A stretch of DNA of 9,247 nucleotides from Alphaproteobacteria bacterium MarineAlpha9_Bin7 (GCA_002938115.1 PTKD01000062.1:1-9247), one strand, 5' to 3'. Shown: positions 1-7,760, numbered from the stretch's first letter. A program made the numbers and translations. The notes: a model not told the origin generated them from the letters alone.

Positions 1-94
1 GTAGATACAGCTTAGAACTTTTTCATGGATAGAATAGTATGCAATCGAGGTTGCACTGGCTAACAATACGCCCTGATCCCATGGGTAAACGGAT
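1..94. other. upstream region of the nicotinamidase gene
   Basis: This short leader ahead of the nicotinamidase start holds no recognisable gene end. I found no -35/-10 pair with acceptable spacing: TTGCAC at 51-56 and TAGAAT at 30-35 do not pair with suitable partners. No strong Shine-Dalgarno sequence precedes the ATG at 95. The promoter may lie beyond the window edge. Confidence 0.3.
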
Positions 95-814
95 ATGCCT
101 GCTTTAGTAAAGCGACGACAGTTTTTGTTGGGAATGACAAGCGCGGGATACCTCGCCGCAGCTGCTCCACACGTCGCCCTATCAGCCATCATACCTTCAA
201 GTAAATCCGTGCTACTGGTCGTCGATGTTCAGAATTGTTTTCTGCCGGGCGGCACGCTTGCAGTAAACAGAGGCGATGAGATCATCTCGATTATCAATTC
301 TCTGGGACAGAAATTCAAAAACGTAATATTTACCCAGGATTGGCATACGCCCAACCACGCTTCGTTCGCATCCAGCCACCCCGGTAAAAAACCGTTTGAG
401 ACTGTCGAGCTATCGTATGGCAATCAGATTTTGTGGCCGGACCATTGTATTCAGGAAACGGATGATGCGAAGCTCGCAAGCGGCCTGAATATCCCTCATG
501 CGCAACTAATCATTCGAAAGGGATATCACAACGAGATAGACAGCTATTCGACCTTCGTAGCGGCCGACGGGAAAACGAAAACTGGGCTAACTGGCTACCT
601 GCAGGAACGTGGGCTAAATGATGTTTACGTATGTGGACTAGCCACAGATTTTTGCGTTGGTTGGTCGGCAATTGATGCCCGCCGTGCAGGGCTAAACGTT
701 TCGGTGATCGAGGACGCCTGCCGGGGCATTGATCTCAATGGGTCACTTGATGCCGCCTGGGCTTCCATGAAAGAACATGGCGTAAAACGTATTCACTCAA
801 GCGACATCATGTAG
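95..814 (+). CDS. pncA: nicotinamidase (isochorismatase superfamily) with Tat signal peptide
   Basis: The protein (239 aa) should hydrolyse nicotinamide to nicotinate and ammonia, the first step of the NAD salvage route through nicotinate. The family triad is visible as Asp44 (VVDVQNCF), Lys142 (IIRKGYHNE) and the nucleophile Cys187 (CGLATDFCV). Metal ligands fit Asp82 and His84 (DWH), with His88 and His117 (WPDHC) matching further histidines of PncA enzymes. Residues 1-31 precede the enzyme core and form a Tat-type signal: KRRQFLLG at 6-13, a short hydrophobic stretch, then Ala-rich sequence around 21-31. Ordinary PncA is about 180-215 aa and starts near the DVQ motif, so the extra N-terminus is the notable part and implies a periplasmic location (inference). 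ATG 95 is chosen because it includes the whole Tat motif; its ribosome site is weak. The gene converges with amidohydrolase A, 44 bp away. A related amidase of the same superfamily is possible, but the motifs favour nicotinamidase. Confidence 0.88.
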   Translation: MPALVKRRQFLLGMTSAGYLAAAAPHVALSAIIPSSKSVLLVVDVQNCFLPGGTLAVNRGDEIISIINSLGQKFKNVIFTQDWHTPNHASFASSHPGKKPFETVELSYGNQILWPDHCIQETDDAKLASGLNIPHAQLIIRKGYHNEIDSYSTFVAADGKTKTGLTGYLQERGLNDVYVCGLATDFCVGWSAIDARRAGLNVSVIEDACRGIDLNGSLDAAWASMKEHGVKRIHSSDIM

Positions 815-858
815 AAGACAGATAGGCGACCAATATCCGAGAGCACCGATTTCACGGT

Positions 859-2580
859 TCATCCGGCGGCCAACGGACCCTTGATTACTTGTCCAGGATA
901 CTCACCTGTGGAAACTCCATTTTCTAATGTAACTTGGCCGTTGACGATGGTATACGCGATGCCCTCCGCTTTTTGCACCAAACGCCTCGCACCGCCCGGC
1001 AAATCCTCCTGCACAGTGGGAATAAGAGGCTTAATCTCGTCTGCATCAAACAGAACCAGGTCCGCCGCGTAATTCGACTTTATAAGGCCCCTGTCCGTCA
1101 GCTCCCATGCCGATGCATTGTCGTAAGTCAACATACGCACAGCCTCCTCGAGGGAAAAGGCCTGCTGCCCCCGCACCCAATAATTCAGCATATGTGTCTG
1201 CAACGAGGCCCCCATTTCTTGGCACACGTGGGCACCCGAATCCGAGAACGTAGCTAGAGTGCGGGGATGCTCCAACATACCACGGACATGTGCCGGCTCC
1301 TCGTTTACCAAAGGTTGTACAAAAATTTGGTCCTCATTTTCCAAAACTAAGTCCAGCATCACCTCTACGTGATGCTGTTTGCGGACCTTGGCTATATCAT
1401 CCACCGTTGGATCATCCCAATCAACGCCTTGCATGACATACAGATTACCGTAATCGGGTTTACGCGGATCAGTGGTAGCAGCTCCACCTCCTTGAAAAAC
1501 GTTGTCGCGGGGCTTCATGAGACGTTCTGCCTCAATCAGCCGACGCCGGACATCCGGATCAGCAAATCGAGATTTCTGTTCTTCAATAGTGAGGGAACGC
1601 ACCTCTCTCCAGACAGGTAGCCCGTCAAACGGCAAATAAGACTTCGCCGAAAAAACCGCGCTAATGGGTCGAGTTGTCGCCTGCCCCCATATATGCCCTC
1701 CCTCAGCAACCACTTCATCTATAAACTCCGTCTGACTCTGCCACGGGAGTGGATCATCACCTTGTTTAGTTGAAGAAACGCCGAACATTACCGGCCTACC
1801 ATTGTCGAGCGCTATTTTTCGCAGTCTTTGCAAAAACTCCTTATAGGCAGAGCCAGATGATATATCCGGCCCGATTTGAAAGACGCCGGCATTCATCTTT
1901 GCCATAGAGGCCACCATTCGATCGATCTCGTTCCATCCAGCGATTCGGCTGGCTACTGGCGTGCCGTCAGGTGTAATATGGGTTGTAGCCCGGGAAGTAG
2001 AAAAGCCCACCGCGCCAACTAACAGTGCCTCCTGCACAGCATTGGCCATACGATCGAGATCTTCTTCATTCGCAGCTTCGGTTAACGCTCTTTCACCCAT
2101 AACGTACATACGCAACGCCGAATGGCCGATGTATGCACCGTAGTTCAAGCCCTTTGGCAATCGTTCCACATTGGCCAAGTATTCCGGGAAGGTTTCCCAC
2201 GTCCAATCGATACCCGCCATCATGGCGTCGGTGGGAATATCCTCCACCGCTTCCAAACACCGAGCAAACCATTCACGGTCATCCGGCCCACAGGGCGCCA
2301 AAGCAAAACCACAATTTCCCATCAACACTGTCGTAACCCCATGCCAGCAGGAGCAACTGCCCAGCGGATCCCAAGCAACCTGAGCATCCATATGTGTATG
2401 ACCGTCGATGAAGCCGGGAGCTACAATCAACCCATCCGCATCAATTGTGCGTCTCGCGGGCTCCCTAATTTTTCCTATCGCATTGATACGCCCATCCTTA
2501 ATTCCGACGTCACCCTGGTACCGAGCCACACCCGATCCATCTACCACCGTTCCATTCTTGACCAAGAGGTCTAAACCCAT
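859..2580 (-). CDS. D-aminoacylase-like metal-dependent amidohydrolase (copy A)
   Basis: This 573-aa protein belongs to the amidohydrolase superfamily, in the D-aminoacylase / N-acyl-D-amino-acid deacylase group, whose members remove acyl groups from N-acyl-D-amino acids. No signal peptide is seen, so it is likely cytoplasmic. A small N-terminal beta domain (about 1-55) leads into the TIM barrel. Metal motifs are His61 and His63 (GFIDGHTHMD), the bridging-type Cys90 (MGNCG), GHSALR at 152-157 and Asp447 (FSDSGAH). The His61-to-Cys90 spacing of 29 equals that of the characterised D-aminoacylase (His67 to Cys96). However, the places where that enzyme has its two further metal histidines appear here as Gln235 (GVFQIGPD) and Val268 (MFGVSS), so exact substrate and metal number are uncertain. 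The beta domain resumes near 500-560. The start has GGGGAAG-type sequence on the minus strand a few bases upstream. bipA lies 236 bp upstream on the same strand. It is a paralogue of the gene at 6073-7755. Confidence 0.82.
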   Translation of the reverse strand: MGLDLLVKNGTVVDGSGVARYQGDVGIKDGRINAIGKIREPARRTIDADGLIVAPGFIDGHTHMDAQVAWDPLGSCSCWHGVTTVLMGNCGFALAPCGPDDREWFARCLEAVEDIPTDAMMAGIDWTWETFPEYLANVERLPKGLNYGAYIGHSALRMYVMGERALTEAANEEDLDRMANAVQEALLVGAVGFSTSRATTHITPDGTPVASRIAGWNEIDRMVASMAKMNAGVFQIGPDISSGSAYKEFLQRLRKIALDNGRPVMFGVSSTKQGDDPLPWQSQTEFIDEVVAEGGHIWGQATTRPISAVFSAKSYLPFDGLPVWREVRSLTIEEQKSRFADPDVRRRLIEAERLMKPRDNVFQGGGAATTDPRKPDYGNLYVMQGVDWDDPTVDDIAKVRKQHHVEVMLDLVLENEDQIFVQPLVNEEPAHVRGMLEHPRTLATFSDSGAHVCQEMGASLQTHMLNYWVRGQQAFSLEEAVRMLTYDNASAWELTDRGLIKSNYAADLVLFDADEIKPLIPTVQEDLPGGARRLVQKAEGIAYTIVNGQVTLENGVSTGEYPGQVIKGPLAAG

Positions 2581-2775
2581 AACTTCCCCCCAAATTTAAA
2601 CACGTAGACCTTACCTCCTCATTCCGCCCAACGCCACTACCGGAGAACGGAACCCTCCAAATTTCTGTAAGAAAAACATAGCCACATGGTTGAATGCGGA
2701 ATGTATTTATCATGGCGACTTGCTTGTAGGTTAAAGCTCGACAACTTCTGGGTGCCACCCTTGGAGCATTACAAA

Positions 2776-2792
2776 GTTTCTGGTGAAGAAAC
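2776..2792 (-). terminator. possible weak terminator after bipA
   Basis: A perfect 6-bp inverted repeat (GTTTCT at 2776-2781, AGAAAC at 2787-2792, 5-nt loop) lies about 25 bases past the bipA stop codon. On the minus strand it is followed by TTTG rather than a long T run. The stem is short and AT-rich, so it is at best a weak rho-independent terminator separating bipA from amidohydrolase A. Confidence 0.25.
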
Positions 2793-2816
2793 ACGCCCAA
2801 TACATACAATCGCATT

Positions 2817-4664
2817 CTAGCTGATACCAACCGGCATTCTCTTTGCGTTTCGTCCCGCCTTCTTGCGTTCATGTTTCCTTAAAAGTTTTTTCCGAATTCG
2901 GATCGCCTTTGGTGTCACTTCAATTAATTCATCATCGTTTATAAATTCCAGAGAGTACTCAAGCGTCGTCTCAATTGGTGGAGTAAGTAAAATATTTTCA
3001 TCGCTTCCTGCTGCTCGAATATTTGTCAGCTGCTTTCCTTTCATCGGATTCACGACCAAATCATTTGCGCGCGTGTGCTGCCCCACGACCATTCCTTCGT
3101 ATACCTCGCTGCCTGGCGAGATAAAGAGTCGGCCCCGTTCCTGAAGATTGAATAGGGCATATGCAAGTGCCTTTCCACCCGCCATTGAGACCAGTACTCC
3201 GTTGCTCCGGTTACCGAGTTCCGCATCCACCTTGCAACCATAATGATCAAAAGCATGGTACAAAATTCCCGTCCCGGACGTGACAGTGAGGAATTCAGAA
3301 CGAAAGCCAATTAGTCCACGTGTCGGGATTAAATACTCGAGTTGCGTCCGACCTCGACCATCCGAAGTCATATCGCGCAACTCTCCTCGCCGTTTTCCTA
3401 ATCGTTCCATAACAGCACCTTGGTGCACGTTCTCAACGTCAACGGTCAGGATTTGCCAAGGTTCGCAAACCTCACCGTCCACCTCCCTCAAGATTACTTC
3501 AGGTCGGGATATTGCCAGTTCATATCCCTCGCGCCGCATAGTCTCGACAAGGATGCTAAGATGCAGTTCACCTCTTCCAGAAACCCTAAATTTATCTGGG
3601 TCACTGGTTGTATCCACCCGGAGCGCCACGTTGTGAATGAGTTCGCGAGCAAGCCGTTCACCCAAGTTTCGACTGGTAACAAACTGTCCGTCACGACCCG
3701 CAAAGGGAGAATTATTCACTTGGAATGTCATTGTGATCGTAGGTTCATCGACAACAAGTGCAGGAAGAGGTTCAATTTTTTCGGGAGCACAAATGGTGTC
3801 AGATATGTTCAGGTTACCAAACCCCGTGAAAGCCACAATTTGCCCGGCAACTGCTTCCTCTTTTTCAACTCTTTCAAGGCCATAGAATCCAAAAATTTGT
3901 GAAATTCTTTCAGCACGTGCGTTCCCGGCAGCGTCAATCAGTGCAACCGGAGAATTCGGCGCAATACTTCCGCGCTGTACACGCCCAATTCCGATAGCGC
4001 CAACGTAGCTCGAATATGTCAGTGCACTAACCTGAAGCTGAAATGGCCCTTCCCGGTCAACATTGGGTGGAGGTACGTAATCGGTGATCGCCTGGAAAAG
4101 TGCAGTCATGTCTGACTCTCTTTGATCGGCGGAGACGGACGCCCAGCCTTCAAGCGCTGAACAATAGATCACGGGGAAATCAAGCTGCGCATCATTTGCA
4201 TCCAACCGGACAAACAAATCAAATGTCTGATCCAACACCCAGTCAGGTCGCGCACTGGGACGATCCATCTTGTTGATTACCACAATAGGACACAGTCCCA
4301 TCGCCAGCGCCTTACGTGTAACGAAGCGTGTTTGCGGCATGGGGCCTTCCACAGCGTCAACCAACAACAAAACAGAGTCCACCATGGATAAAATCCGCTC
4401 AACTTCGCCCCCGAAATCGGCGTGACCTGGTGTGTCGACAATATTGATATACGTGTCACCCCACTGCAGTCCGGTATTTTTCGATAGAATGGTGATACCC
4501 CGTTCTCGTTCCAATTCATTCGAATCCATCACCCGCACACCAAATTGAAGGGCACGACCAAGAGTGCCAGATTGATCCAACAATTGATCGACAAGCGTCG
4601 TCTTCCCGTGATCTACATGAGCGATGATGGCAATATTGCGGAGTCCGAAGGATTTTTTGGTCAT
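2817..4664 (-). CDS. typA: translational GTPase BipA/TypA
   Basis: BipA (TypA) is a ribosome-binding GTPase of the EF-G/EF-Tu class, involved in large-subunit assembly and in stress and low-temperature growth in characterised bacteria. All GTPase motifs are present: G1 AHVDHGKTT at 15-23, G2 RGIT at 55-58, G3 DTPGH at 77-81, G4 NKMD at 131-134 and G5 SAL at 169-171. A beta-barrel domain follows (about 205-300), then EF-G-like alpha/beta domains (VSGRGELHLS at 361-370, TRGLIGFRSEF at 448-458) and the BipA-specific C-terminal domain with NGVL at 488-491, KGKQLTN at 542-548 and the basic tail RIRKKLLRKHERKKA at 589-603. The length of 615 aa is normal and the protein looks intact. It is transcribed divergently from cinA. 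No clear Shine-Dalgarno sequence is visible before the ATG at 4664; the upstream bases are mostly pyrimidine and GC-rich. Confidence 0.97.
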   Translation of the reverse strand: MTKKSFGLRNIAIIAHVDHGKTTLVDQLLDQSGTLGRALQFGVRVMDSNELERERGITILSKNTGLQWGDTYINIVDTPGHADFGGEVERILSMVDSVLLLVDAVEGPMPQTRFVTRKALAMGLCPIVVINKMDRPSARPDWVLDQTFDLFVRLDANDAQLDFPVIYCSALEGWASVSADQRESDMTALFQAITDYVPPPNVDREGPFQLQVSALTYSSYVGAIGIGRVQRGSIAPNSPVALIDAAGNARAERISQIFGFYGLERVEKEEAVAGQIVAFTGFGNLNISDTICAPEKIEPLPALVVDEPTITMTFQVNNSPFAGRDGQFVTSRNLGERLARELIHNVALRVDTTSDPDKFRVSGRGELHLSILVETMRREGYELAISRPEVILREVDGEVCEPWQILTVDVENVHQGAVMERLGKRRGELRDMTSDGRGRTQLEYLIPTRGLIGFRSEFLTVTSGTGILYHAFDHYGCKVDAELGNRSNGVLVSMAGGKALAYALFNLQERGRLFISPGSEVYEGMVVGQHTRANDLVVNPMKGKQLTNIRAAGSDENILLTPPIETTLEYSLEFINDDELIEVTPKAIRIRKKLLRKHERKKAGRNAKRMPVGIS

Positions 4665-4856
4665 CGGGCGGCCGGATTAAAAGGTTCAAAAAAGTAGAGA
4701 ACAACAGACAATGGAACGAGGGGGAAGCACTGTTGTATAGAATGTCTCAGACTATTAAGCCAGTGTTTGGTTTTCAAAAAAGATTAAAAGTTGTAGAGAA
4801 AACTAACTTGGTTTTTGTAAAACATGATCGATAGTGCTCGTGAGAGGATTCGTTAA
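4665..4856. promoter_or_regulatory. divergent intergenic region between bipA and cinA
   Basis: This AT-rich 192-bp stretch must hold the start signals for both bipA (leftward) and cinA (rightward). On the minus strand a TTGAAA and a TATACA resemble promoter hexamers, but neither has a good partner at 16-18 bp spacing. On the plus strand no convincing pair is seen either. No sizeable open frame, terminator or strong dyad was found. The promoter role is inferred from the divergent layout only. Confidence 0.4.
4843..4848 (+). promoter_or_regulatory. ribosome binding site of cinA
   Basis: AGAGGA lies 8 bases before the ATG at 4857. It supports that start, which also places the conserved EIVAIGTELLLGQ motif at the very N-terminus, as is usual for CinA. 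Confidence 0.65.
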
Positions 4857-6044
4857 ATGCGATGTGAAATAGTGGCAATTGGCACCGAGCTGTTGCTTGG
4901 CCAGATTGTAGACACAAATTCATCTTGGATCGGTGAGCAGTTAGCGCTAAGCGGCATTGATTCGCATTTCCAAACAAAAGTTGGTGACAACTTCAAACGT
5001 ATGGAATTCTGTATCCGCCAGGGCTTGGAGCGCAGCGACGCATTGATTTGTTGCGGTGGGCTGGGTCCCACGCAGGATGATATCACCCGCGACGTGATAT
5101 CGCATATCATGGGCGTAAATTTAGTTCGCGATGAGTCCATCGTTGCGAAGATTCAAGAAATGTTTGAATCCCGCGGGCGGATCATGACCGATAACAACCG
5201 GCGACAGGCAGATATTCCAACTGGCGCATCCCCAATCCCCAAAATGCCAGGAACGGCGCCTGGCCTTTATTGCCCTATTGGAGAAAAGGTGATCTATGCG
5301 GTGCCTGGAGTCCCGTATGAAATGCGCGAAATGATGAAGCATTTCGTACTTCCCGACCTTCAGAAACGATCCGGTCAACGGGCCGTTATACGAAGTCGAG
5401 TCCTACGAACTTGGGGAAACAGTGAGTCGGGTCTTGCGGAAGTTCTCGCGGACCGTATTGAACAGTTGGATCAAATCGGAAATCCGACACTTGCATTCTT
5501 AGCTAGTGGCATTGAGGGAATAAAAGTCCGAATTACCGCCAAGGCGACCGACGAAGCAGATGCTCTGAGCATTTTAAGTAAAGAAGAGACACTTTTGCGA
5601 GCGTTGCTGGGTGACATCGTATTCGGCATCGACGACGAGACGATAGAAACCGTAGTACTGGAGAAACTGCGAGCCAAGAATTTGACGCTAGCAGTTGGAG
5701 AATCCTTAACTGGAGGAACAATGTCTTCACGGCTAAGTAGCGTAGACCCGGAGATGAATATTTTTAAGGGCGCGGTAATATCGGCACCCCAAACGCGGAC
5801 AACGGGTGTACGTCGCGCACTGAAATCAGCTGGGTATGCGCGCGAGAAATATGGCACCGAGGTCGGCATAGCAGTCGTAGTTCCAGACCCATCTGAATCC
5901 CGACCAAGAGGCACTGTTTACCTTGGCATAATTATTGGAAACAAAGAGTTTTCTGACGAAGTCGCACTTCCAGGAGACCGGGACCGTTTGAGAAATTACG
6001 CAGTTATCAGTGTGATGAATTACTGCCGCAAACTTCTATCCTGA
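4857..6044 (+). CDS. cinA: CinA: MoCF-like domain plus degenerate NMN-amidase domain
   Basis: CinA proteins combine an N-terminal molybdopterin-binding-like domain (COG1058, with ADP-ribose pyrophosphatase activity in some members) and a C-terminal nicotinamide-mononucleotide amidase domain (PncC, COG1546) that recycles NMN. The N-terminal domain is clean: EIVAIGTELLLGQ at 4-16, CGGLGPTQDDITRD at 66-79, MPGTAPGL at 130-137 and VPGVPYEM at 149-156. A KH-like linker spans about 180-260. The C-terminal domain starts with LTLAVGESLTGG (276-287), keeping Ser283. After this it departs from the family: the usual Y-S-N-E-x-K segment reads SAPQTRTTGV, placing Gln312 where the conserved Lys is expected; the GAVSEEVA-like helix is missing; and TGIAGPGG is replaced by VVVPDP (340-345). 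GTVYLGI and GDRDRLRNYAV at the end are family-like. The frame is open throughout, so this is divergence rather than a frameshift. It is 395 aa, slightly short of the usual 410-425. Cytoplasmic. Confidence 0.92.
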   Translation: MRCEIVAIGTELLLGQIVDTNSSWIGEQLALSGIDSHFQTKVGDNFKRMEFCIRQGLERSDALICCGGLGPTQDDITRDVISHIMGVNLVRDESIVAKIQEMFESRGRIMTDNNRRQADIPTGASPIPKMPGTAPGLYCPIGEKVIYAVPGVPYEMREMMKHFVLPDLQKRSGQRAVIRSRVLRTWGNSESGLAEVLADRIEQLDQIGNPTLAFLASGIEGIKVRITAKATDEADALSILSKEETLLRALLGDIVFGIDDETIETVVLEKLRAKNLTLAVGESLTGGTMSSRLSSVDPEMNIFKGAVISAPQTRTTGVRRALKSAGYAREKYGTEVGIAVVVPDPSESRPRGTVYLGIIIGNKEFSDEVALPGDRDRLRNYAVISVMNYCRKLLS

Positions 6045-6072
6045 GACCACGGGCTAGAAATCAGTTATAGAC

Positions 6073-7755
6073 TCAGTGACGTAATACACGCCCAGACCGA
6101 ACACCCGTATGTTCGTCATCAAGAAGGAGCGTTTTGCCATTGCAGATAGTTGCTCGGTAACCGTTCGCCCTCTGGACAAACCGCTTTGCACCTCCTGGAA
6201 AATCATGCACGATTTCCGGCATGCGTTCTCCCAAACGATCAATGTCAATGACATTGATATCGGCACGCAAACCGGGAGCTATGGTGCCTCGGTCCGCAAC
6301 ACCGAGAACCCGTGCCGGCGCTGATGTGATCCGCCTAACTGCTTCTTCCAGCGAGTACAACTCTTCATCACGACCCCAATGAGAAAGCACAAAAGTTGAC
6401 CAACCAGCATCCATGATCTGGCTGACATGAGCGCCAGCATCTCCGAGCCCCGGCATAACGAACTCGTGTGATAGGACCCGTCTCAGAGCTTCAAGATTTT
6501 GATTAAAAAAACGGACAGTAAACAAAGCCCGACCATCACTTTTGTCAGATAATCTGAGAAAAGTTTCCACGGGATGCTCACCTGCCGCATCTGCCAATGC
6601 TTGCAAACTTGATTCCCGACCCCCAGTATATTGCGGACGCTCTGAGTCTCCGAGCCACACAATATGTTCCATGCCGGTTAGTCGCCAAATGTCGCCATAT
6701 TCAGCAAGCGTTTCAACCTTCGCCGACTCTATCAACTCGCGGCGGGAAGTTTCACCTCGGATTGTCACCAAGCGTTCGTTCAAATCCATTCTTCCGAGAC
6801 GTTTCCAGGGCTTGGAACGCCAAATCAAGTTACACTGCAACCCGGTAACAAATCCACTGCCTCTCGGGATAGCAATCGCATTGACATCTAGGCCTTCGGC
6901 CCGCATTTCGGACACGGCACTACATATATTATCGCCATATTCGTTAGTTGGCCCTGCCGTCATGCTAAACAAAACTCTGCCACCCGAGGCACGAGCCTCC
7001 TTCGCAAGCAGAGCAATTTCACCTTCGAAATCGCCGCGTAGATTATTGACACTTTGCATCAAGCCACCCTCTGAACCGATGGCCTCCGCTATTTGAACGA
7101 GCTCTTCATGCTCCGCGTGAGTACCAGGCACATGGCGGCCATCCGGAAGACGATGGAACAACAGACGTGACGTCGAGAAACCCACCGCACCGTCCTTTAC
7201 AGCCGCTTGTGCAATCGATGCCATTTCATGACGATCCGCAGGAGTCGCCTGCTCTTCCACTGCACGTTCTCCCATCACGTAAAAACGCAGAGCACAGTGT
7301 CCTACCAAACCGGCAACATTTATTGCTGGAGCCAAGGTCTCAACACTATCAAGATATTCTCCGTAATGTTCCCAATTCCAGGGAAGCCCCGACAAAATTG
7401 CGTCTTTCGGGATATCCTCCACCGCTTCCATCATACCCGCCAACAACTCGCGATCTCCCACACGACAAGGAGCAAAAGTAACGCCGCAATTTCCCATCAG
7501 TGCAGTGGTGACACCGTGCCAAGAGACGGGGGTCAACATTGGATCCCAACCTATCTGTGCGTCAAAATGGGTGTGTAAATCGACAAAACCAGGAGTAACA
7601 ATGTTATCTGTCGCATCGATTTCTTCGAGGCCCTTACTCGATACGAGGCCGACTTTGGAGATGCTGTCCCCATCCACCGCAATATCACCGAGCCTTTGAG
7701 GCCCCCCCGTACCATCGATGATGGTTCCGCCACGGATCACCAAATCATGTGCCAT
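6073..7755 (-). CDS. D-aminoacylase-like metal-dependent amidohydrolase (copy B)
   Basis: This 560-aa protein is a second member of the D-aminoacylase / N-acyl-D-amino-acid deacylase group, probably cytoplasmic. Motifs are His61 and His63 (GFVDLHTHFD), Cys90 (MGNCG), GHCALR at 152-157, MGERA at 161-165 and Asp439 (LGDAGAH). It aligns without gaps to copy A up to VGFSTSR at 191-197; by hand count 80 of 143 residues are identical over 55-197. Similarity then falls, and resumes in the last 130 residues (SLEEAVR, DRG, PGGAKRFVQ). Like copy A it lacks the two additional metal histidines of classical D-aminoacylases: the equivalent places read Gln234 (GLMQSV) and Met265 (LFSMTA). The middle region (about 290-425) differs strongly from copy A, so the substrates probably differ. 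GAGGAAG lies 5 bases before the start. It converges with cinA across 28 bp and diverges from the DUF599 gene. Confidence 0.82.
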   Translation of the reverse strand: MAHDLVIRGGTIIDGTGGPQRLGDIAVDGDSISKVGLVSSKGLEEIDATDNIVTPGFVDLHTHFDAQIGWDPMLTPVSWHGVTTALMGNCGVTFAPCRVGDRELLAGMMEAVEDIPKDAILSGLPWNWEHYGEYLDSVETLAPAINVAGLVGHCALRFYVMGERAVEEQATPADRHEMASIAQAAVKDGAVGFSTSRLLFHRLPDGRHVPGTHAEHEELVQIAEAIGSEGGLMQSVNNLRGDFEGEIALLAKEARASGGRVLFSMTAGPTNEYGDNICSAVSEMRAEGLDVNAIAIPRGSGFVTGLQCNLIWRSKPWKRLGRMDLNERLVTIRGETSRRELIESAKVETLAEYGDIWRLTGMEHIVWLGDSERPQYTGGRESSLQALADAAGEHPVETFLRLSDKSDGRALFTVRFFNQNLEALRRVLSHEFVMPGLGDAGAHVSQIMDAGWSTFVLSHWGRDEELYSLEEAVRRITSAPARVLGVADRGTIAPGLRADINVIDIDRLGERMPEIVHDFPGGAKRFVQRANGYRATICNGKTLLLDDEHTGVRSGRVLRH

Positions 7756-7760
7756 TTATT

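Noticed and set aside
2237..2255. 19-base sequence repeated at 7412-7430, considered as a mobile or recombination repeat
   Set aside because: It encodes the conserved EAVEDIP segment in both paralogous amidohydrolases and is best explained by homology of the genes.
2122..2574. Plus-strand open frame of 150 codons inside amidohydrolase A
   Set aside because: It lies antisense to a conserved coding region containing the HTH and MGNCG motifs; the translation has no family features.
2750..2760. Palindromic GGGTGCCACCC between bipA and amidohydrolase A, considered as a terminator or operator
   Set aside because: The loop would be a single base and no T run follows on either strand; an isolated 11-base dyad is not enough to name a function.
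2510..2872. Open frame of 120 codons on the minus strand across the bipA / amidohydrolase A junction
   Set aside because: It overlaps the ends of two well-supported genes, has no recognisable domain, and its composition looks like an out-of-frame reading.
3420..3902. Plus-strand open frame of 160 codons within bipA
   Set aside because: It is an antisense shadow of a strongly conserved GTPase; no signal peptide, domain or ribosome site supports it.
5471..5914. Minus-strand open frame of 147 codons within cinA
   Set aside because: It is antisense to the CinA linker and C-terminal domain; serine-rich low-information translation typical of a shadow frame.
5680..6044. Frameshift as explanation for the odd CinA C-terminus
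   Set aside because: The frame remains open, family-like residues (GTVYLGI, GDRDRLRNYAV) reappear in the same frame, and the stop is at a normal place, so divergence or in-frame deletion fits better.
6542..7096. Plus-strand open frame of 184 codons within amidohydrolase B
   Set aside because: It is antisense to the coding barrel of copy B and shows no motif of its own.
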